A stretch of DNA of 64,000 nucleotides from NCBI RefSeq assembly GCF_021603645.1, contig NZ_BQHJ01000016.1, forward strand, positions 1-64,000. Reading direction: 5' to 3'. The notes beneath the pieces were generated by a model. It ran no database searches and was not told where the DNA came from. It saw nothing but the letters and a program-made list of their open reading frames with translations. The position numbers were made by a program, and so were the translations under genes. The DNA is from Pseudomonas pseudonitroreducens (GTDB taxonomy: Bacteria > Pseudomonadota > Gammaproteobacteria > Pseudomonadales > Pseudomonadaceae). Below, one piece after another: positions 41,833-51,493 of the stretch (position 1 is its first letter; the number at the start of each line of letters is the position of its first letter).

Positions 41833-42510
41833 TCACGGCAGCTTGGTCAGCGCCATCTGCTCGGAGATCGGCACGAACAGCTCGCGCAGGGACTGGGCGG
41901 TGCCGCCGTTGGGCTTGTCCGGCGAAGTCATGTTGAGCACGTAGCGGCCCTTGATCAGGCCGGTCAGGCTGGACTCGCCGGCCTTGTCGTCCGGGCCCGG
42001 CACGCTGATCGCCAGCGGGTCGCCCATGCGCGTGCTGTCGATCAGCGGCAGGTACTGCTCGCCGCCGAACTGCGCGGCGGTGCCGTTCTGCAGCGCGGCC
42101 TGGCGCGCCTGGTTGAGCAGCGAGACGTTCTTCGCGGTGGTGTCGCGCAGCTTGGCCTGGGCGGCCAGATACTGCTTGGCAGCCTCGCCCTGCTGGTCGG
42201 CGCCCGGCGCCGGCAGGCCGGTGTCGGTCAGGGTCACGACCAGGTGCTGGGTGCCGTCGGCCTTGCCATAGACGATGGTGGCGTCGTCGTAGCCGCACTC
42301 GCGGGACAGGTAGGGGTAGCCGTAGATGGCCTTGGTCGGCGGCAGGGCCTTTTCCAGTACATGGCCGGTGCAGCTGTCGCCGGCCGGCGTGGCTGCGGCG
42401 GTGCCGGCGGCTGCGGGCGCTTCGGCCTTGGCAGGTTTGCTGTCGTCACCACAGCCCTGCAGCGTCGCGGTGAGCAGCAGGGCGGAAAGCAGAGTCAGGG
42501 AGCGGTTCAT
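41833..42510 (-). CDS. Putative lipoprotein, 225 residues
   Basis: A lipoprotein signal with lipobox LQGC (cysteine 20) is followed by an alanine/proline-rich linker (about 25-45). The mature domain has a second cysteine pair (SCTGHV and SRECGYD). The pattern suggests a lipid-anchored periplasmic protein. No known family was recognised. It is on the minus strand between two other exported orphans. It sits about 70 bp from the 42579 gene, so shared transcription is possible. Confidence 0.7.
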   Translation of the reverse strand: MNRSLTLLSALLLTATLQGCGDDSKPAKAEAPAAAGTAAATPAGDSCTGHVLEKALPPTKAIYGYPYLSRECGYDDATIVYGKADGTQHLVVTLTDTGLPAPGADQQGEAAKQYLAAQAKLRDTTAKNVSLLNQARQAALQNGTAAQFGGEQYLPLIDSTRMGDPLAISVPGPDDKAGESSLTGLIKGRYVLNMTSPDKPNGGTAQSLRELFVPISEQMALTKLP

Positions 42511-42578
42511 GGCGTCCTCGCATATCGTGAGGGGCGCAGTTTAGTCCCTTGGCCGAGCGGTTCCTATCGGCAGCTGCA

Positions 42579-43103
42579 TTACGCTGGATCGCAGCGCCAG
42601 CGACCGAGGGTCTTGTCGTAGATGGCGTCGACCACTGCCAGCCGGTCGCCGCGCGGCGCCAGGCAGAAGGTCCGCATGAACGTCGCCCGCGCGCCATCGC
42701 CGGCACTGTCGCGGCCGTTGAGCGTGACGTGGTACAGCCCGGGAACCAGCGATTGCGCGGGACGCGTTTGCTTGAAGCCGGGAATGGCCTGTCCGTAGGC
42801 GAAGCAGGTGTCGCTGCGCAGCGGCGCGCCGACTGTCGGGTCTTCGGCGCCCGCCGCCCACAACGTCTCGTAGGGGTCGCGATAGACCTCGATGTAACTC
42901 ACGGCGACCTGCCGCTGGTCGACGTCCAGCAGGCGGTTGAAGAACATCCCGGGCGACTTGAACGCCTTGCCGCCGAAGCACAGGGTGTCGCCGCGTTGCC
43001 ACACCTGTGCGTCGCCGTCGAACAACCGCGACATGCCCCAGGCCGATAGCGTCGAGATCAGCAGGGCAAGACACAGCGAAACGGATAGAAGGCAGCGATT
43101 CAT
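42579..43103 (-). CDS. Exported hypothetical protein, 174 residues
   Basis: An N-terminal hydrophobic signal or anchor (residues 4-23, CLLSVSLCLALLISTLSAWG) is followed by a cysteine-containing domain: GDTLCFGGKAF, VSYIEVYRDPYETLWAAG, DTCFAYGQAIPGF, FCLAPRG and WRCDPA. This layout recalls small periplasmic proteins annotated elsewhere as putative T6SS immunity lipoproteins, but the resemblance is weak and no effector gene is near. The start at 43103 replaces a longer frame that crosses the glyA promoter. Confidence 0.65.
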   Translation of the reverse strand: MNRCLLSVSLCLALLISTLSAWGMSRLFDGDAQVWQRGDTLCFGGKAFKSPGMFFNRLLDVDQRQVAVSYIEVYRDPYETLWAAGAEDPTVGAPLRSDTCFAYGQAIPGFKQTRPAQSLVPGLYHVTLNGRDSAGDGARATFMRTFCLAPRGDRLAVVDAIYDKTLGRWRCDPA

Positions 43104-43209
43104 CGCCTGGGCTCCACAGGCCACGCCGTCCTGGCGCGGGGATGTCGCATTCTGACCTGGGACAGGGGCCAATTCCACGCACCGGGTCGCTTCTGCGCCT
43201 GTCGCGGCA

Positions 43210-43221
43210 TGTCGCAAACGC
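43210..43221 (+). promoter_or_regulatory. TGTCGCAAACGC motif upstream of glyA-sox operon
   Basis: The third copy of the TGNCGCAAANGC motif, about 121-132 bp upstream of glyA, in the correct region for an activator site of the glyA-sox unit. It is a candidate site for GbdR or the related sarcosine regulator SouR. Confidence 0.45.
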
Positions 43222-43341
43222 ACCTAGCCGCGGCGTGCGTAGGCATCTGGTCCGGCAGGGCCAGTCATACCATCGCTGCCATGGGGGCCACTCGGCCCCG
43301 TACCGGCCATGGCGCTTCCGGGCGCCGCAGGGAGACCAGCG

Positions 43342-44595
<1,254 letters not shown>

Positions 44596-44614
44596 GATTC
44601 CCCAAGGCTCTTCT

Positions 44615-44680
44615 GTAGGAGCGAGCTCGCTCGCGAACAGCCCCGCTGCGAGGCCATTCGCGAGCAAGCTCGCTCCTGCA
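44615..44680. repeat. REP-like inverted pair, GTAGGAGCGAGC family, glyA-soxB gap
   Basis: GTAGGAGCGAGCTCGCTCGC and the inverted CGAGCAAGCTCGCTCC occupy the glyA-soxB gap and end 37 bp before the soxB start codon. Confidence 0.85.
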
Positions 44681-44717
44681 GGGGCGGCACGGCGACTAGA
44701 GATTTCAGGAGCACCCC

Positions 44718-45968
44718 ATGCAACGCTACTCCGGCTTCGGCCTGTTCAAGCACTCCCTGAGCCACCACGAGAACTGGCAGCGCATGTGGCGCACGCCCAC
44801 GCCCAAGCCGGTGTATGACGTGGTCATCGTCGGCGGCGGCGGGCACGGCCTGGCCACTGCCTACTACCTGGCCAAGGAGCACGGCATCACCAACGTCGCG
44901 GTGATCGAGAAGGGCTGGCTGGGCGGCGGCAACACCGCGCGCAACACCACCATCGTGCGTTCCAACTACCTGTGGGACGAGTCGGCGCTGCTCTATGAAC
45001 ACGCGATGAAGCTGTGGGAAGGCCTGTCCCAGGACCTGAACTACAACGTCATGTTCTCCCAGCGCGGGGTCTACAACCTCTGCCACACCCTGCAGGACAT
45101 GCGCGACGGCGAACGCCGCGTCAGTGCCAACCGCCTCAACGGCGTGGACGGCGAGCTGCTCAACGCCCAGCAGGTAGCCGAAGAGATTCCCTACCTGAAC
45201 TGCACCAAAAGCGCCCGCTACCCGGTCATGGGCTCCACCGTGCAACGTCGCGGCGGCGTCGCCCGTCACGACGCCGTGGCCTGGGGCTTCGCCCGTGCCG
45301 CCGACGCCCTGGGCGTGGACCTGATCCAGCAGACCGAAGTGATCGGCTTCCGCAAGCAGGATGGCGCGGTGATCGGCGTCGAGACCAATCGCGGCTTCAT
45401 CGGCGCCAAGCGCGTCGGCGTGGTCACCGCCGGCAACTCCGGACACATGGCGATGCTCGCCGGCTTCCGCCTGCCGATCGAATCCCACCCGCTGCAGGCG
45501 CTGGTTTCCGAGCCGCTGAAACCGATCATCGACAGCGTGATCATGTCCAACGCCGTGCACGGCTACATCAGCCAGTCGGACAAGGGCGACCTGGTCATCG
45601 GCGCCGGCATCGACGGCTACAACGGCTACGGCCAGCGCGGCTCCTACCCGGTGATCGAGCACACCCTGCAGGCCATCGTCGAGATGTTCCCGGTGCTCTC
45701 CCGCGTGCGCATGAACCGCCAGTGGGGCGGCATCGTCGACACCACCCCGGACGCCTGCCCGATCATCGGCAAGACCCCGGTGAAGAACCTGTTCTTCAAC
45801 TGCGGCTGGGGCACCGGCGGCTTCAAGGCCACCCCCGGCTCGGGCAACGTCTTCGCCGCCACCCTCGCCAAGGGCGAGCCGCACCCGCTGGCCGCGCCCT
45901 TCTCCATCGAACGCTTCCACACCGGCGCGCTGATCGACGAACACGGCGCTGCGGCCGTAGCTCATTGA
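44718..45968 (+). CDS. soxB: Sarcosine oxidase subunit beta
   Basis: A 416-residue flavoprotein of heterotetrameric sarcosine oxidase. The FAD motif [15 protein letters not shown] (about 37-51) is followed by [20 protein letters not shown]. The histidine in [14 protein letters not shown] (about 180) corresponds to the residue that binds FMN covalently in this family. It oxidises sarcosine to glycine, hydrogen peroxide and a one-carbon unit. It is the first sox gene after glyA. The start has TTTCAGGAGC at good spacing. Confidence 0.97.
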   Translation: MQRYSGFGLFKHSLSHHENWQRMWRTPTPKPVYDVVIVGGGGHGLATAYYLAKEHGITNVAVIEKGWLGGGNTARNTTIVRSNYLWDESALLYEHAMKLWEGLSQDLNYNVMFSQRGVYNLCHTLQDMRDGERRVSANRLNGVDGELLNAQQVAEEIPYLNCTKSARYPVMGSTVQRRGGVARHDAVAWGFARAADALGVDLIQQTEVIGFRKQDGAVIGVETNRGFIGAKRVGVVTAGNSGHMAMLAGFRLPIESHPLQALVSEPLKPIIDSVIMSNAVHGYISQSDKGDLVIGAGIDGYNGYGQRGSYPVIEHTLQAIVEMFPVLSRVRMNRQWGGIVDTTPDACPIIGKTPVKNLFFNCGWGTGGFKATPGSGNVFAATLAKGEPHPLAAPFSIERFHTGALIDEHGAAAVAH

Positions 45969-46000
45969 ACATTCGTCCGTAGGGCGACAACTGATGACCT

Positions 46001-46039
46001 TCTCCCCCTGGGAGAGGGTGCCCGAAGGGCGGGTGAGGG
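46001..46039. repeat. CCCTGGGAGAGGG repeat in soxB-soxD gap
   Basis: TCTCCCCCTGGGAGAGGGTG followed by GGGCGGGTGAGGG. It belongs to the CCCTCTCCC family; here the palindrome sits in the 131-bp gap inside the sox operon. Confidence 0.7.
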
Positions 46040-46099
46040 TGGCTCGGCGAAACGCCAACACCCCGCGCCACTCGGAAAGAAACTCGGGAGGCTACAAAA

Positions 46100-46435
46100 A
46101 TGCTGAACATCTTCTGCCCCCATTGCGGCGAGCTGCGTTCCGAAGAGGAATTCCACGCCAAGGGCCAGGCGCACATCCCGCGCCCGCTCGACCCCGCCGC
46201 CTGCACCGATGCCGAGTGGGGCGACTACCTGTTCTTCCGCGACAACCCGCGCGGTATCCACCACGAACTGTGGGTGCACGCCGCCGGCTGCCGCCAGTAC
46301 TTCAACGTCACCCGCCACACGGTGACCTACGAAATCCTCGAAACCTACAAGATCGGCGAAAAGCCCAGCGTCACCGCCGCCGATGCTGACACCGAAAAGC
46401 AAGCCGCCGTCCAGCCCGCCGTGGAGAAGGCCTAA
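46100..46435 (+). CDS. soxD: Sarcosine oxidase subunit delta
   Basis: A 111-residue zinc-binding subunit of sarcosine oxidase. The zinc ligands are visible as CPHCG (C6, C9), H60 and C64. The C-terminal ~20 residues (DADTEKQAAVQPAVEKA) are a variable tail. GGAGG precedes the ATG. The stop TAA overlaps the soxA ATG (TAATG), giving tight coupling with the alpha subunit. Confidence 0.95.
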   Translation: MLNIFCPHCGELRSEEEFHAKGQAHIPRPLDPAACTDAEWGDYLFFRDNPRGIHHELWVHAAGCRQYFNVTRHTVTYEILETYKIGEKPSVTAADADTEKQAAVQPAVEKA

Positions 46436-49400
46436 TGAGCCAGATCAATCGCCTGTCCCGTGGCGGTCGCATCGACCGCAACAAGCCACTGACCTTCAGC
46501 TTCAACGGCCAGAGCTACCAGGGCTTCGCCGGTGACACCCTGGCCGCTGCGCTGCTGGCCAACGGCGTCGACATCCTCGGTCGCAGCTTCAAGTACTCGC
46601 GCCCGCGCGGCATCGTCGCCGCCGGCGCCGAAGAGCCCAACGCCATCCTGCAGATCGGCTCGCGCGAATCCACCCAGGTGCCCAACGTGCGCGCCACCCA
46701 GCAGGCGCTGTACAGCGGGCTGGTAGCGACCGCCACCAACGGCTGGCCGAACGTGCAGAACGATCTCATGGGGATCTTCGGCAAGGTCGGCGGCAAGCTG
46801 ATGCCGCCCGGCTTCTACTACAAGACCTTCATGTACCCGCAGTCCATGTGGCTGACCTACGAGAAGTACATCCGCAAGGCCGCGGGCCTTGGCCGCGCGC
46901 CCACCGAAGTGGACCCGGACAGCTACGACTGGATGAACCACCACGCCGACGTGCTGATCGTCGGCGCCGGCCCCGCCGGTATCGCCGCCGCCCTGGCCGC
47001 CTCGCGCAGCGGTGCGCGGGTGATCCTCGCCGACGAACAGGAAGAGTTCGGCGGCAGCCTGCTCGATACCCGCGAAACCCTCGACGGCAAGCCGGCCGAG
47101 GAATGGGTGGCCAAGGCCATCGCCGAGCTGGAAGGCAACCCGGACGTGATCCTGCTGCCGCGCGCCACGGTCAACGGCTACCACGACCACAACTTCCTCA
47201 CCATCCATGAGCGCCGCACCGATCACATCGGCGAAACCGCTCCGCTGGGCCAGGTGCGCATGCGCGTGCACCGCGTGCGTGCCAACCGCGTGGTGCTCGC
47301 TGCCGGCGCCCACGAGCGCCCGCTGGTGTACGCGAACAACGACGTGCCGGGCAACATGCTCGCCGGCGCCGTCTCTACCTATGTGCGCCGCTATGGCGTG
47401 GCACCGGGCAAGAAACTGGTGCTGTCCACCAACAACGACTACGCCTACCGCGTCGCCCTGGACTGGCAGGAAGCCGGTCTGCAGGTGGTCGCCATCGCCG
47501 ACGCCCGCCCCAATCCGCGCGGCGAATGGGTCGAGGAAGCGCGCAAGCGCGGCATGCGGGTCATCACCGGCAGCGCAGTGATCGAGGCACGCGGCTGCAA
47601 ACGCGTGACCGGCGCCAAGGTGGCGTCCATCGACACCTTCCGCCACACCGTCAACGCGCCCGGCGAATGGCTGGACTGCGACCTGGTCGCCAGCTCCGGC
47701 GGCTACAGCCCGGTGGTGCACCTGGCCTCGCACCTGGGCGGCAAGCCGGAATGGCGCGAGGACATCCTCGCCTTCGTGCCCGGCCTGGCCTTCCAGAAGC
47801 GTATCTGTGCCGGCGCGGTGAACGGCGTGTTCCGCCTCGCCGATGCCCTGGCCGACGGCTACCAGGCCGGCAGCCAGGCGGCGGTCGACGGCGGCTTCAA
47901 GGCCGTCGACGGTGAACTGCCAGTGGTCGCCGAGCGCGCCGAGGACGCCACCCTCGCGCTGTTCCAGGTGCCCCACGAGAAATCCACGGCGCGCGCGCCC
48001 AAGCAGTTCGTCGACACCCAGAACGACGTCACCGCCGCCGCCATCGAACTGGCCTGCCGCGAGGGCTTCGAGTCCATCGAGCACGTCAAGCGCTACACCG
48101 CGCTGGGCTTCGGTACCGACCAGGGCAAGCTGGGCAACATCAACGGCCTGGCCATCGCCGCCCGCGCCCAGGGCAAGAGCATCGCCGACACCGGCACCAC
48201 CATGTTCCGCCCCAACTACACCCCAGTGACCTTCGGCGCCGTCGCCGGCCGGCACTGCGGCCACCTGTTCGAGCCGGTGCGCTTCACCGCCCTGCACGCC
48301 TGGCACGTGAAGAATGGCGCCGAGTTCGAGGACGTCGGCCAGTGGAAGCGCCCCTGGTACTTCCCCAAGCGTGGCGAAGACATGCACGCCGCCGTGGCCC
48401 GCGAATGCCGCGCCGTGCGTGAGTCGGTCGGTCTGCTGGACGCCTCGACCCTGGGCAAGATCGACATCCAGGGCCCGGACGCTCGCGAGTTCCTCAACCG
48501 CGTCTACACCAACGCCTGGACCAAGCTGGACGTGGGCAAGGCCCGCTACGGCCTGATGTGCAAGGAAGACGGCATGGTCTTCGACGACGGCGTGACCGCG
48601 TGCCTGGCGGACAACCACTTCGTCATGACCACCACCACCGGCGGCGCGGCGCGCGTGCTGGAGTGGCTGGAGCTGTACCACCAGACCGAATGGCCGGAGC
48701 TGAAGGTGTACTTCACCTCGGTCACCGACCACTGGGCCACCCTGACCCTGTCCGGCCCCAACAGCCGCAAGCTGCTGGCCGAGGTCACCGACATCGATCT
48801 GGACAAGGACGCCTTCCCCTTCATGACCTGGAAGGAAGGCAAGGTCGCCGGCGTGCCGGCGCGGGTGTTCCGCATCTCCTTCACCGGCGAGCTGTCCTAC
48901 GAGGTGAACATCCAGGCCAACTACGCCATGGGTGTGCTGGAGGCCATCATCGCCGCCGGCGCCAAGTACAACCTGACGCCGTACGGCACCGAGACCATGC
49001 ACGTCCTGCGCGCCGAGAAGGGCTTCATCATCGTCGGCCAGGACACCGATGCCTCGGTCACCCCGGACGACCTCAACATGGGTTGGGCGGTCGGTCGTAC
49101 CAAACCGTTCTCGTGGATCGGCTGGCGCGGCATGAACCGCGCCGACTGCCAGCGCGAAGACCGCAAGCAGCTGGTGGGCCTGAAGCCGACCAACCCGATG
49201 GACCTGCTGCCCGAGGGCGCGCAACTGCTGTTCACCCCGCAGCACAGCGTCCCGGCGACCATGGTCGGCCACGTCACCTCCAGCTACATGAGCAGCAGCC
49301 TGGGCTACAGCTTCGCCCTGGCGGTGGTGAAGGGCGGCATCAAGCGCCTGGGCGAGAAGGTCTATGCGCCGCTGGCGGATGGCCGGGTGATCGAGGCGGA

Positions 49401-49455
49401 AATCTGCAGCTCGGTGTTCTACGACCCGAAAGGCGAACGGCAGAACGTGGATTGA
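46435..49455 (+). CDS. soxA: Sarcosine oxidase subunit alpha
   Basis: A 1006-residue subunit. The N terminus has a ferredoxin-like (2Fe-2S fold) domain with FNGQSYQGFAGDTLAAALLANG (about 23-44), then an NAD+-binding Rossmann domain with GAGPAG (177-182). The C terminus (about 620-1000) is a glycine-cleavage T-protein/aminomethyltransferase domain, which takes the methyl group to tetrahydrofolate. Together with SoxB, SoxD and SoxG it forms the heterotetramer. The ATG overlaps the soxD stop. Confidence 0.97.
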   Translation: MSQINRLSRGGRIDRNKPLTFSFNGQSYQGFAGDTLAAALLANGVDILGRSFKYSRPRGIVAAGAEEPNAILQIGSRESTQVPNVRATQQALYSGLVATATNGWPNVQNDLMGIFGKVGGKLMPPGFYYKTFMYPQSMWLTYEKYIRKAAGLGRAPTEVDPDSYDWMNHHADVLIVGAGPAGIAAALAASRSGARVILADEQEEFGGSLLDTRETLDGKPAEEWVAKAIAELEGNPDVILLPRATVNGYHDHNFLTIHERRTDHIGETAPLGQVRMRVHRVRANRVVLAAGAHERPLVYANNDVPGNMLAGAVSTYVRRYGVAPGKKLVLSTNNDYAYRVALDWQEAGLQVVAIADARPNPRGEWVEEARKRGMRVITGSAVIEARGCKRVTGAKVASIDTFRHTVNAPGEWLDCDLVASSGGYSPVVHLASHLGGKPEWREDILAFVPGLAFQKRICAGAVNGVFRLADALADGYQAGSQAAVDGGFKAVDGELPVVAERAEDATLALFQVPHEKSTARAPKQFVDTQNDVTAAAIELACREGFESIEHVKRYTALGFGTDQGKLGNINGLAIAARAQGKSIADTGTTMFRPNYTPVTFGAVAGRHCGHLFEPVRFTALHAWHVKNGAEFEDVGQWKRPWYFPKRGEDMHAAVARECRAVRESVGLLDASTLGKIDIQGPDAREFLNRVYTNAWTKLDVGKARYGLMCKEDGMVFDDGVTACLADNHFVMTTTTGGAARVLEWLELYHQTEWPELKVYFTSVTDHWATLTLSGPNSRKLLAEVTDIDLDKDAFPFMTWKEGKVAGVPARVFRISFTGELSYEVNIQANYAMGVLEAIIAAGAKYNLTPYGTETMHVLRAEKGFIIVGQDTDASVTPDDLNMGWAVGRTKPFSWIGWRGMNRADCQREDRKQLVGLKPTNPMDLLPEGAQLLFTPQHSVPATMVGHVTSSYMSSSLGYSFALAVVKGGIKRLGEKVYAPLADGRVIEAEICSSVFYDPKGERQNVD

Positions 49456-49459
49456 TTGA

Positions 49460-49500
49460 AAGCAGCCTCAGGCGGCAAGCCACAAGCTGCAAGCAAAAGC
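49460..49500. repeat. GCAAGCCACAAGCTGCAAGC repeat after soxA
   Basis: AAGCAGCCTCAGGCGGCAAG then CCACAAGCTGCAAGCAAAA. A short degenerate repeat of the CAAGC/GCTTG type also seen at 25651 and 29033. Confidence 0.45.
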
Positions 49501-49507
49501 CGATCCG

Positions 49508-49544
49508 CCCCCTCTTCCTTCAGGGAGAGGGTTGGGGAGAGGGA
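49508..49544. repeat. CCCTC-GGGAGAGGG repeat in soxA-soxG gap
   Basis: CCCCCTCTTCCTTCAGGGAG followed by AGGGTTGGGGAGAGGG. It belongs to the CCCTCTCCC family, again inside the operon. Confidence 0.7.
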
Positions 49545-49573
49545 AAGCGCCAGAATCCCAAGGTGAACAGAAC

Positions 49574-50209
49574 ATGAGCAAAGCCAACCTCTACCAGCAA
49601 CGCCCCGCCGACGGCATCCAGGCCGAATCGCCCCTGCACCACGCCGAGCTGGACAAGCTCGCCGCACGCAAGGTGGCCAACGCCGGCGTGACCCTGCGCG
49701 AGAAGAAATTCCTCGGCCACCTGACCCTGCGCGGCGACGCCCACGACCCGGCCTTCGCCGGCGGCGTGCACCAGGCCCTGGGCCTGGAGCTGCCGGTGGC
49801 CCTGGGCCTGGTGGCCAAGGGCGAAACCTCGCTGCAGTGGCTCGGCCCGGACGAGTGGCTGCTGATCGTCCCCGGCGGCGAGGAGTTCGCCGTCGAACAG
49901 CGTCTGCGCGAAGCACTGGGCGAAGAACTGCACTACTCGGTGATCAACGTCAGCGGCGGCCAGACCCTGCTGGAGCTCGAGGGCGCCAAGGTCCGCGAAG
50001 TGCTGATGAAGTCCACCGGCTACGACGTGCATCCGAGCAACTTCCCGGTGGGCAAGGCGGTGGGCACGAACTTCGCCAAGTCCCAGCTGGTGATCCGTCA
50101 TACCGGCGAACACACCTGGGAACTGGTGGTGCGCCGCAGCTTCTCCGACTACATCTGGCTGTGGCTGCAGGACGCCTGCGCCGAGTACGGCCTGCAGGTA
50201 GCGGCGTAA
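49574..50209 (+). CDS. soxG: Sarcosine oxidase subunit gamma
   Basis: A 211-residue small subunit of heterotetrameric sarcosine oxidase. Recognisable are WLGPDEWLLIVPGGEE (about 95-110), VSGGQTLLELEG and the C-terminal RRSFSDYIWLWLQDA, all shared with SoxG and the related T-protein-like folds. The start MSKANLYQQRP at 49574 was preferred to 49532, which would begin inside the upstream repeat. It follows soxA after 118 bp, across a repeat. Confidence 0.94.
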   Translation: MSKANLYQQRPADGIQAESPLHHAELDKLAARKVANAGVTLREKKFLGHLTLRGDAHDPAFAGGVHQALGLELPVALGLVAKGETSLQWLGPDEWLLIVPGGEEFAVEQRLREALGEELHYSVINVSGGQTLLELEGAKVREVLMKSTGYDVHPSNFPVGKAVGTNFAKSQLVIRHTGEHTWELVVRRSFSDYIWLWLQDACAEYGLQVAA

Positions 50210-50220
50210 GAAGCGCTTTT

Positions 50221-50256
50221 CCCCCTCTCCCCCTGGGAGAGGGCCGGGGTGAGGGA
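50221..50256. repeat. CCCTCTCC-GGGAGAGGG repeat in soxG-purU gap
   Basis: CCCCCTCTCCCCCTGGGAGA then GGGCCGGGGTGAGGG. The third member of this family within the sox operon. Confidence 0.75.
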
Positions 50257-50304
50257 AACCCCACTCCAACCTCTGCACCCAGAGGAAAACTTCGGAGCCA
50301 GACC

Positions 50305-51162
50305 ATGAGCCGCACCCCCGATACCTGGATCCTCACCGCCGACAGCCCGAGCCTGCTGGGCACGGTGGACGTGGTCACGCGCTACCTGTTCGAACAGCGC
50401 TGCTACGTCACCGAGCACCACTCCTTCGACGACCGCCTGGCCCAGCGCTTCTTCATCCGCATCGAATTCCGCGCCGGCGACGGCTTCGACGAAGCGGCCT
50501 TCCGCGCCGGCCTCGCCGATCGCGTCTCGCCGTTCCAGATGAATGTCGAGCTGACCCCGCCAGGCTATCGCAGCAAGGTGGTGATCATGGTCTCCAAGGC
50601 CGACCACTGCCTGAACGACCTGCTCTACCGCCAGCGCATCGGCCAGTTGCCGATGGACGTGGCGGCGGTGGTCTCCAACCACCCGGACCTGGAGCCGCTG
50701 GCGCGTTGGCATGGCATCCCCTACCACCACTTCGCCCTCGACCCTAACGACAAGGGCGCGCAGGAGGCGAAGGTCTGGCAGGTGATCGAAGACACCGGCG
50801 CCGAACTGGTGATCCTCGCGCGCTATATGCAGGTGCTCTCTCCCGAGCTGTGCCGGCGCCTGGACGGCTGGGCGATCAACATCCACCACTCGCTGCTGCC
50901 CGGCTTCAAGGGTGCCAAGCCTTATCACCAGGCTTACCAGAAGGGCGTGAAGCTGGTCGGCGCCACCGCCCACTACATCAACAACGACCTCGACGAGGGG
51001 CCGATCATCGCCCAGGGCGTCGAGCCCGTGGACCACTCCCACTACCCCGAGGACCTGATCGCCAAGGGCCGCGACGTGGAGTGCCTGACCCTCGCGAAAG
51101 CCGTGGGCTACCACATCGAAAAACGCGTCTTCCTGAACGCCAACCGGACAGTGGTGCTGTAA
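50305..51162 (+). CDS. purU: Formyltetrahydrofolate deformylase
   Basis: A 285-residue enzyme that hydrolyses 10-formyl-tetrahydrofolate to formate and tetrahydrofolate. An N-terminal ACT domain (ILTADSPSLLGTVDVVTRYLF, about 9-29) is followed by a formyltransferase domain with the catalytic signature INIHHSLLPGFKGAKPYHQA (about 192-211) and the aspartate in NNDLDEGPIIAQ. This copy is the sox-operon paralogue (purU2 type), releasing formate from one-carbon units made by sarcosine oxidase. An ORF extension into soxG is spurious; GGAG precedes the ATG. Confidence 0.95.
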   Translation: MSRTPDTWILTADSPSLLGTVDVVTRYLFEQRCYVTEHHSFDDRLAQRFFIRIEFRAGDGFDEAAFRAGLADRVSPFQMNVELTPPGYRSKVVIMVSKADHCLNDLLYRQRIGQLPMDVAAVVSNHPDLEPLARWHGIPYHHFALDPNDKGAQEAKVWQVIEDTGAELVILARYMQVLSPELCRRLDGWAINIHHSLLPGFKGAKPYHQAYQKGVKLVGATAHYINNDLDEGPIIAQGVEPVDHSHYPEDLIAKGRDVECLTLAKAVGYHIEKRVFLNANRTVVL

Positions 51163-51175
51163 CCGCGGCACTCCC

Positions 51176-51251
51176 GTAGGGCGCATAACGCCACCGGCGT
51201 TATCCGCCATGACGCCTGCAACGGCGGATGGATGGAGCTCATCCGCCCTAC
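51176..51251. repeat. Inverted repeat, GTAGGGCGCATAACGCC family
   Basis: GTAGGGCGCATAACGCCACC and the inverted half ending ATCCGCCCTAC, between purU and fdhA. Confidence 0.8.
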
Positions 51252-51301
51252 GCTTCTGGAGCCACCGGTGAAGCCGGTGACCAGCCAGCGTACCGAACAA
51301 G

Positions 51302-51338
51302 CCCCCTCTCCCTATGGGAGAGGGTTGGGGGAGAGGGG
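51302..51338. repeat. CCCTCTCCC-GGGAGAGGG repeat upstream of fdhA
   Basis: CCCCCTCTCCCTATGGGAGA then GGGTTGGGGGAGAGGGG. With the previous repeat and no ORF, these fill most of the 331-bp purU-fdhA gap (51163-51493); the rest may include an fdhA promoter. Confidence 0.75.
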
Positions 51339-51493
51339 CTCTCAGGCCCACTTCCACGCACCGAGCAACACCGACAGCCCAGCCGGCTGCCAGCAGTACC
51401 TACCGGCCCTGTCGCGCAACACACGACATCCCAGTGCAGAACCGCGCGCCGCAAGGCCCGCCTTTGTACCCACAAACACAATGAGGAATGCGT

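Noticed and set aside
46432-49272. 946-codon minus-strand ORF opposite soxA
   Set aside because: Antisense to soxA over its whole length; codon bias of soxA creates an open antisense frame. Product is unlike any protein.
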